DNA from: Saprospiraceae bacterium
GTDB lineage: Bacteria; Bacteroidota; Bacteroidia; Chitinophagales; Saprospiraceae
Assembly (NCBI GenBank): GCA_022842255.1
Contig: JALHPW010000248.1
Location: forward strand, 1-7,259
DNA length: 7,259 nucleotides
Direction: 5' to 3'
The notes under the pieces are model-generated. The model was not told the origin of the DNA. It worked only from the letters and a program-made list of their open reading frames with translations, and did not search any database. This document shows positions 6,876 through 7,259 of this stretch, piece by piece; positions within the stretch are counted from its first letter, which is position 1, and every line of letters begins with the position of its first letter. A program made the position numbers and the translations under genes.

Positions 6876-6913
6876 AAGGCGCCTTTTTTGCTTGATTTTG
6901 AATCAAAAAAAGG
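6876..6913. repeat. Nested palindromes with A/T tracts
   Basis: AAGGCGCCTT (6876-6885) is a perfect palindrome. It overlaps a second hairpin in which CCTTTTTT...TGATT (6882-6897) pairs with AATCAAAAAAAGG (6901-6913), apart from a three-base bulge. For minus-strand transcripts from the gene at 7076-7259, T and A tracts in and around the stems could act as a weak terminator. The pairing is visible; the function is unknown. Confidence 0.5.
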
Positions 6914-6931
6914 AACTGGCTGAAATGTTGA

Positions 6932-7036
6932 TTGGGGTTTATGCGATTGATTGGGTTGATAATTGCACTCAAAAAAGCAGAAATCGTCCACTTTTAGGGC
7001 ACAAAATATAAACCCAATCAACCACATAAACCCCAT
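6932..7036. repeat. Long inverted repeat, 26-base arms with a 53-base loop
   Basis: Arms 6932-6957 and 7011-7036 are complementary at 23 of 26 positions. In the minus-strand RNA both internal imperfections become G-U pairs, leaving 25 consecutive pairs; in plus-strand RNA they are C/A mismatches. The arms lie 40 bases or more after the stop of the minus-strand gene at 7076-7259, so the structure would sit in its 3' untranslated region. No T-run follows directly, so it is not a standard terminator. Confidence 0.75.
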
Positions 7037-7075
7037 AAACCTATTGCCTAGGCATTTATCATCCAAAAGCAGGTG

Positions 7076-7259
7076 CTATTCACGCACAAACTTATCCACC
7101 GATACCACCTTTCCACCAGCCAGCACTTGCAAAAAGTACAAACCCGCAGGCAAGTTTTCGGCGTGCACCGGCTGTAGTGGACTTCCTGCCTCCAGCTGCT
7201 TTTCAAATACCAGCCGCCCTTGGAGGTCAGTGATGCCCAAGCGCATGTCTACGGTAGCC
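7076..7259 (-). CDS. C-terminal fragment of a second T9SS-exported protein
   Basis: The last 60 codons before the TAG at 7076-7078 are in the window; the start is beyond the right edge. The fragment reads MRLGITDLQGRLVFEKQLEA, then LQPVHAENLPAGLYFLQVLA, and ends VDKFVRE. This is the second half of a type IX secretion sorting domain, with the same I-T-D-x-x-G-R and L-P-A-G-L-Y-F-L-Q strands and basic end as the giant protein. The missing part should contain the signal peptide and the functional domains, so the role of the protein is unknown beyond secretion or surface attachment. It lies on the same strand as tRNA-Lys and the giant protein, but more than 300 bases from the tRNA. Confidence 0.9.
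   Translation of the reverse strand, partial: ATVDMRLGITDLQGRLVFEKQLEAGSPLQPVHAENLPAGLYFLQVLAGGKVVSVDKFVRE

Larger units (their letters stand above)
6800..7075. other. Intergenic stretch with no convincing gene
   Basis: Both strands have frames of 60-83 codons here, but their composition is low-complexity or aromatic/proline-rich and unlike the neighbours. They also run through inverted repeats. The stretch holds a palindrome cluster (6876-6913), a long inverted repeat (6932-7036) and several ATAAACCC direct repeats (7008-7041). It separates tRNA-Lys from the T9SS cargo gene upstream on the same strand. Confidence 0.6.

Noticed and set aside
7008..7041. Three ATAAACC(C) direct repeats resembling a telomere-like or CRISPR-like array
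   Set aside because: Copies are only 7-8 bases with uneven short spacing, and two of them lie at or in the inverted-repeat arm. There are no array features.
7045..7054. TGCCTAGGCA palindrome after the stop of the right-hand gene
   Set aside because: A single 10-base palindrome with no T-run and no second copy is expected by chance.
6815..7066. 83-codon minus-strand frame, and a 60-codon plus-strand frame at 6829-7011
   Set aside because: Both run across the inverted repeats, have atypical composition, lack a recognisable domain and have no promoter-like element in a convincing place.

Overview
The window looks like chromosomal DNA of a Bacteroidota bacterium, most probably a Saprospiria/Chitinophagia-type environmental species. 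Three things point there. Two proteins end in a type IX secretion system (T9SS) C-terminal sorting domain. One is a very large, cysteine-rich surface protein built of PKD-, HYR- and LamG-like modules. The promoters resemble the Bacteroidota -7 consensus TAnnTTTG, not sigma70 boxes. The exact genus is not determinable from this sequence.

Layout, left to right. At 1-153 (minus strand) is the first 51 codons of a gene that runs off the window; its sequence is reminiscent of the short helical effector-associated domains found at the N-termini of bacterial conflict/signalling proteins. At 205-247 is an intrinsic terminator for the next gene. At 278-5674 (minus) is the dominant feature, a 1798-residue secreted protein: signal peptide, three full copies of a roughly 420-residue unit (jelly-roll-like 'NGDF...DDIC' module + PKD-like domain + two HYR-like domains), a fourth copy of the jelly-roll module only, a LamG domain, and a T9SS sorting domain. 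At 5675-5860 is a divergent intergenic region with candidate promoters for both flanking genes and a GATACC repeat. At 5861-6619 (plus) is a LytTR-family response regulator without a kinase beside it. At 6632-6668 is a two-way terminator hairpin, and at 6676-6748 (minus) tRNA-Lys(UUU) with a near-consensus promoter. Positions 6800-7075 hold no convincing gene but carry a long imperfect inverted repeat and smaller nested palindromes. At 7076-7259 (minus) is the 3' end of a second T9SS-exported protein.

Functionally, the window pairs a large exported adhesive or glycan-binding type protein with a divergently transcribed LytTR regulator. That the regulator controls its neighbour is a reasonable inference from the arrangement only. 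The points most worth a second look are the four-fold repeated cysteine-bearing module, the 25-bp inverted repeat whose two imperfect positions become G-U pairs only in the minus-strand RNA, and the truncated effector-associated-domain-like gene at the left edge.
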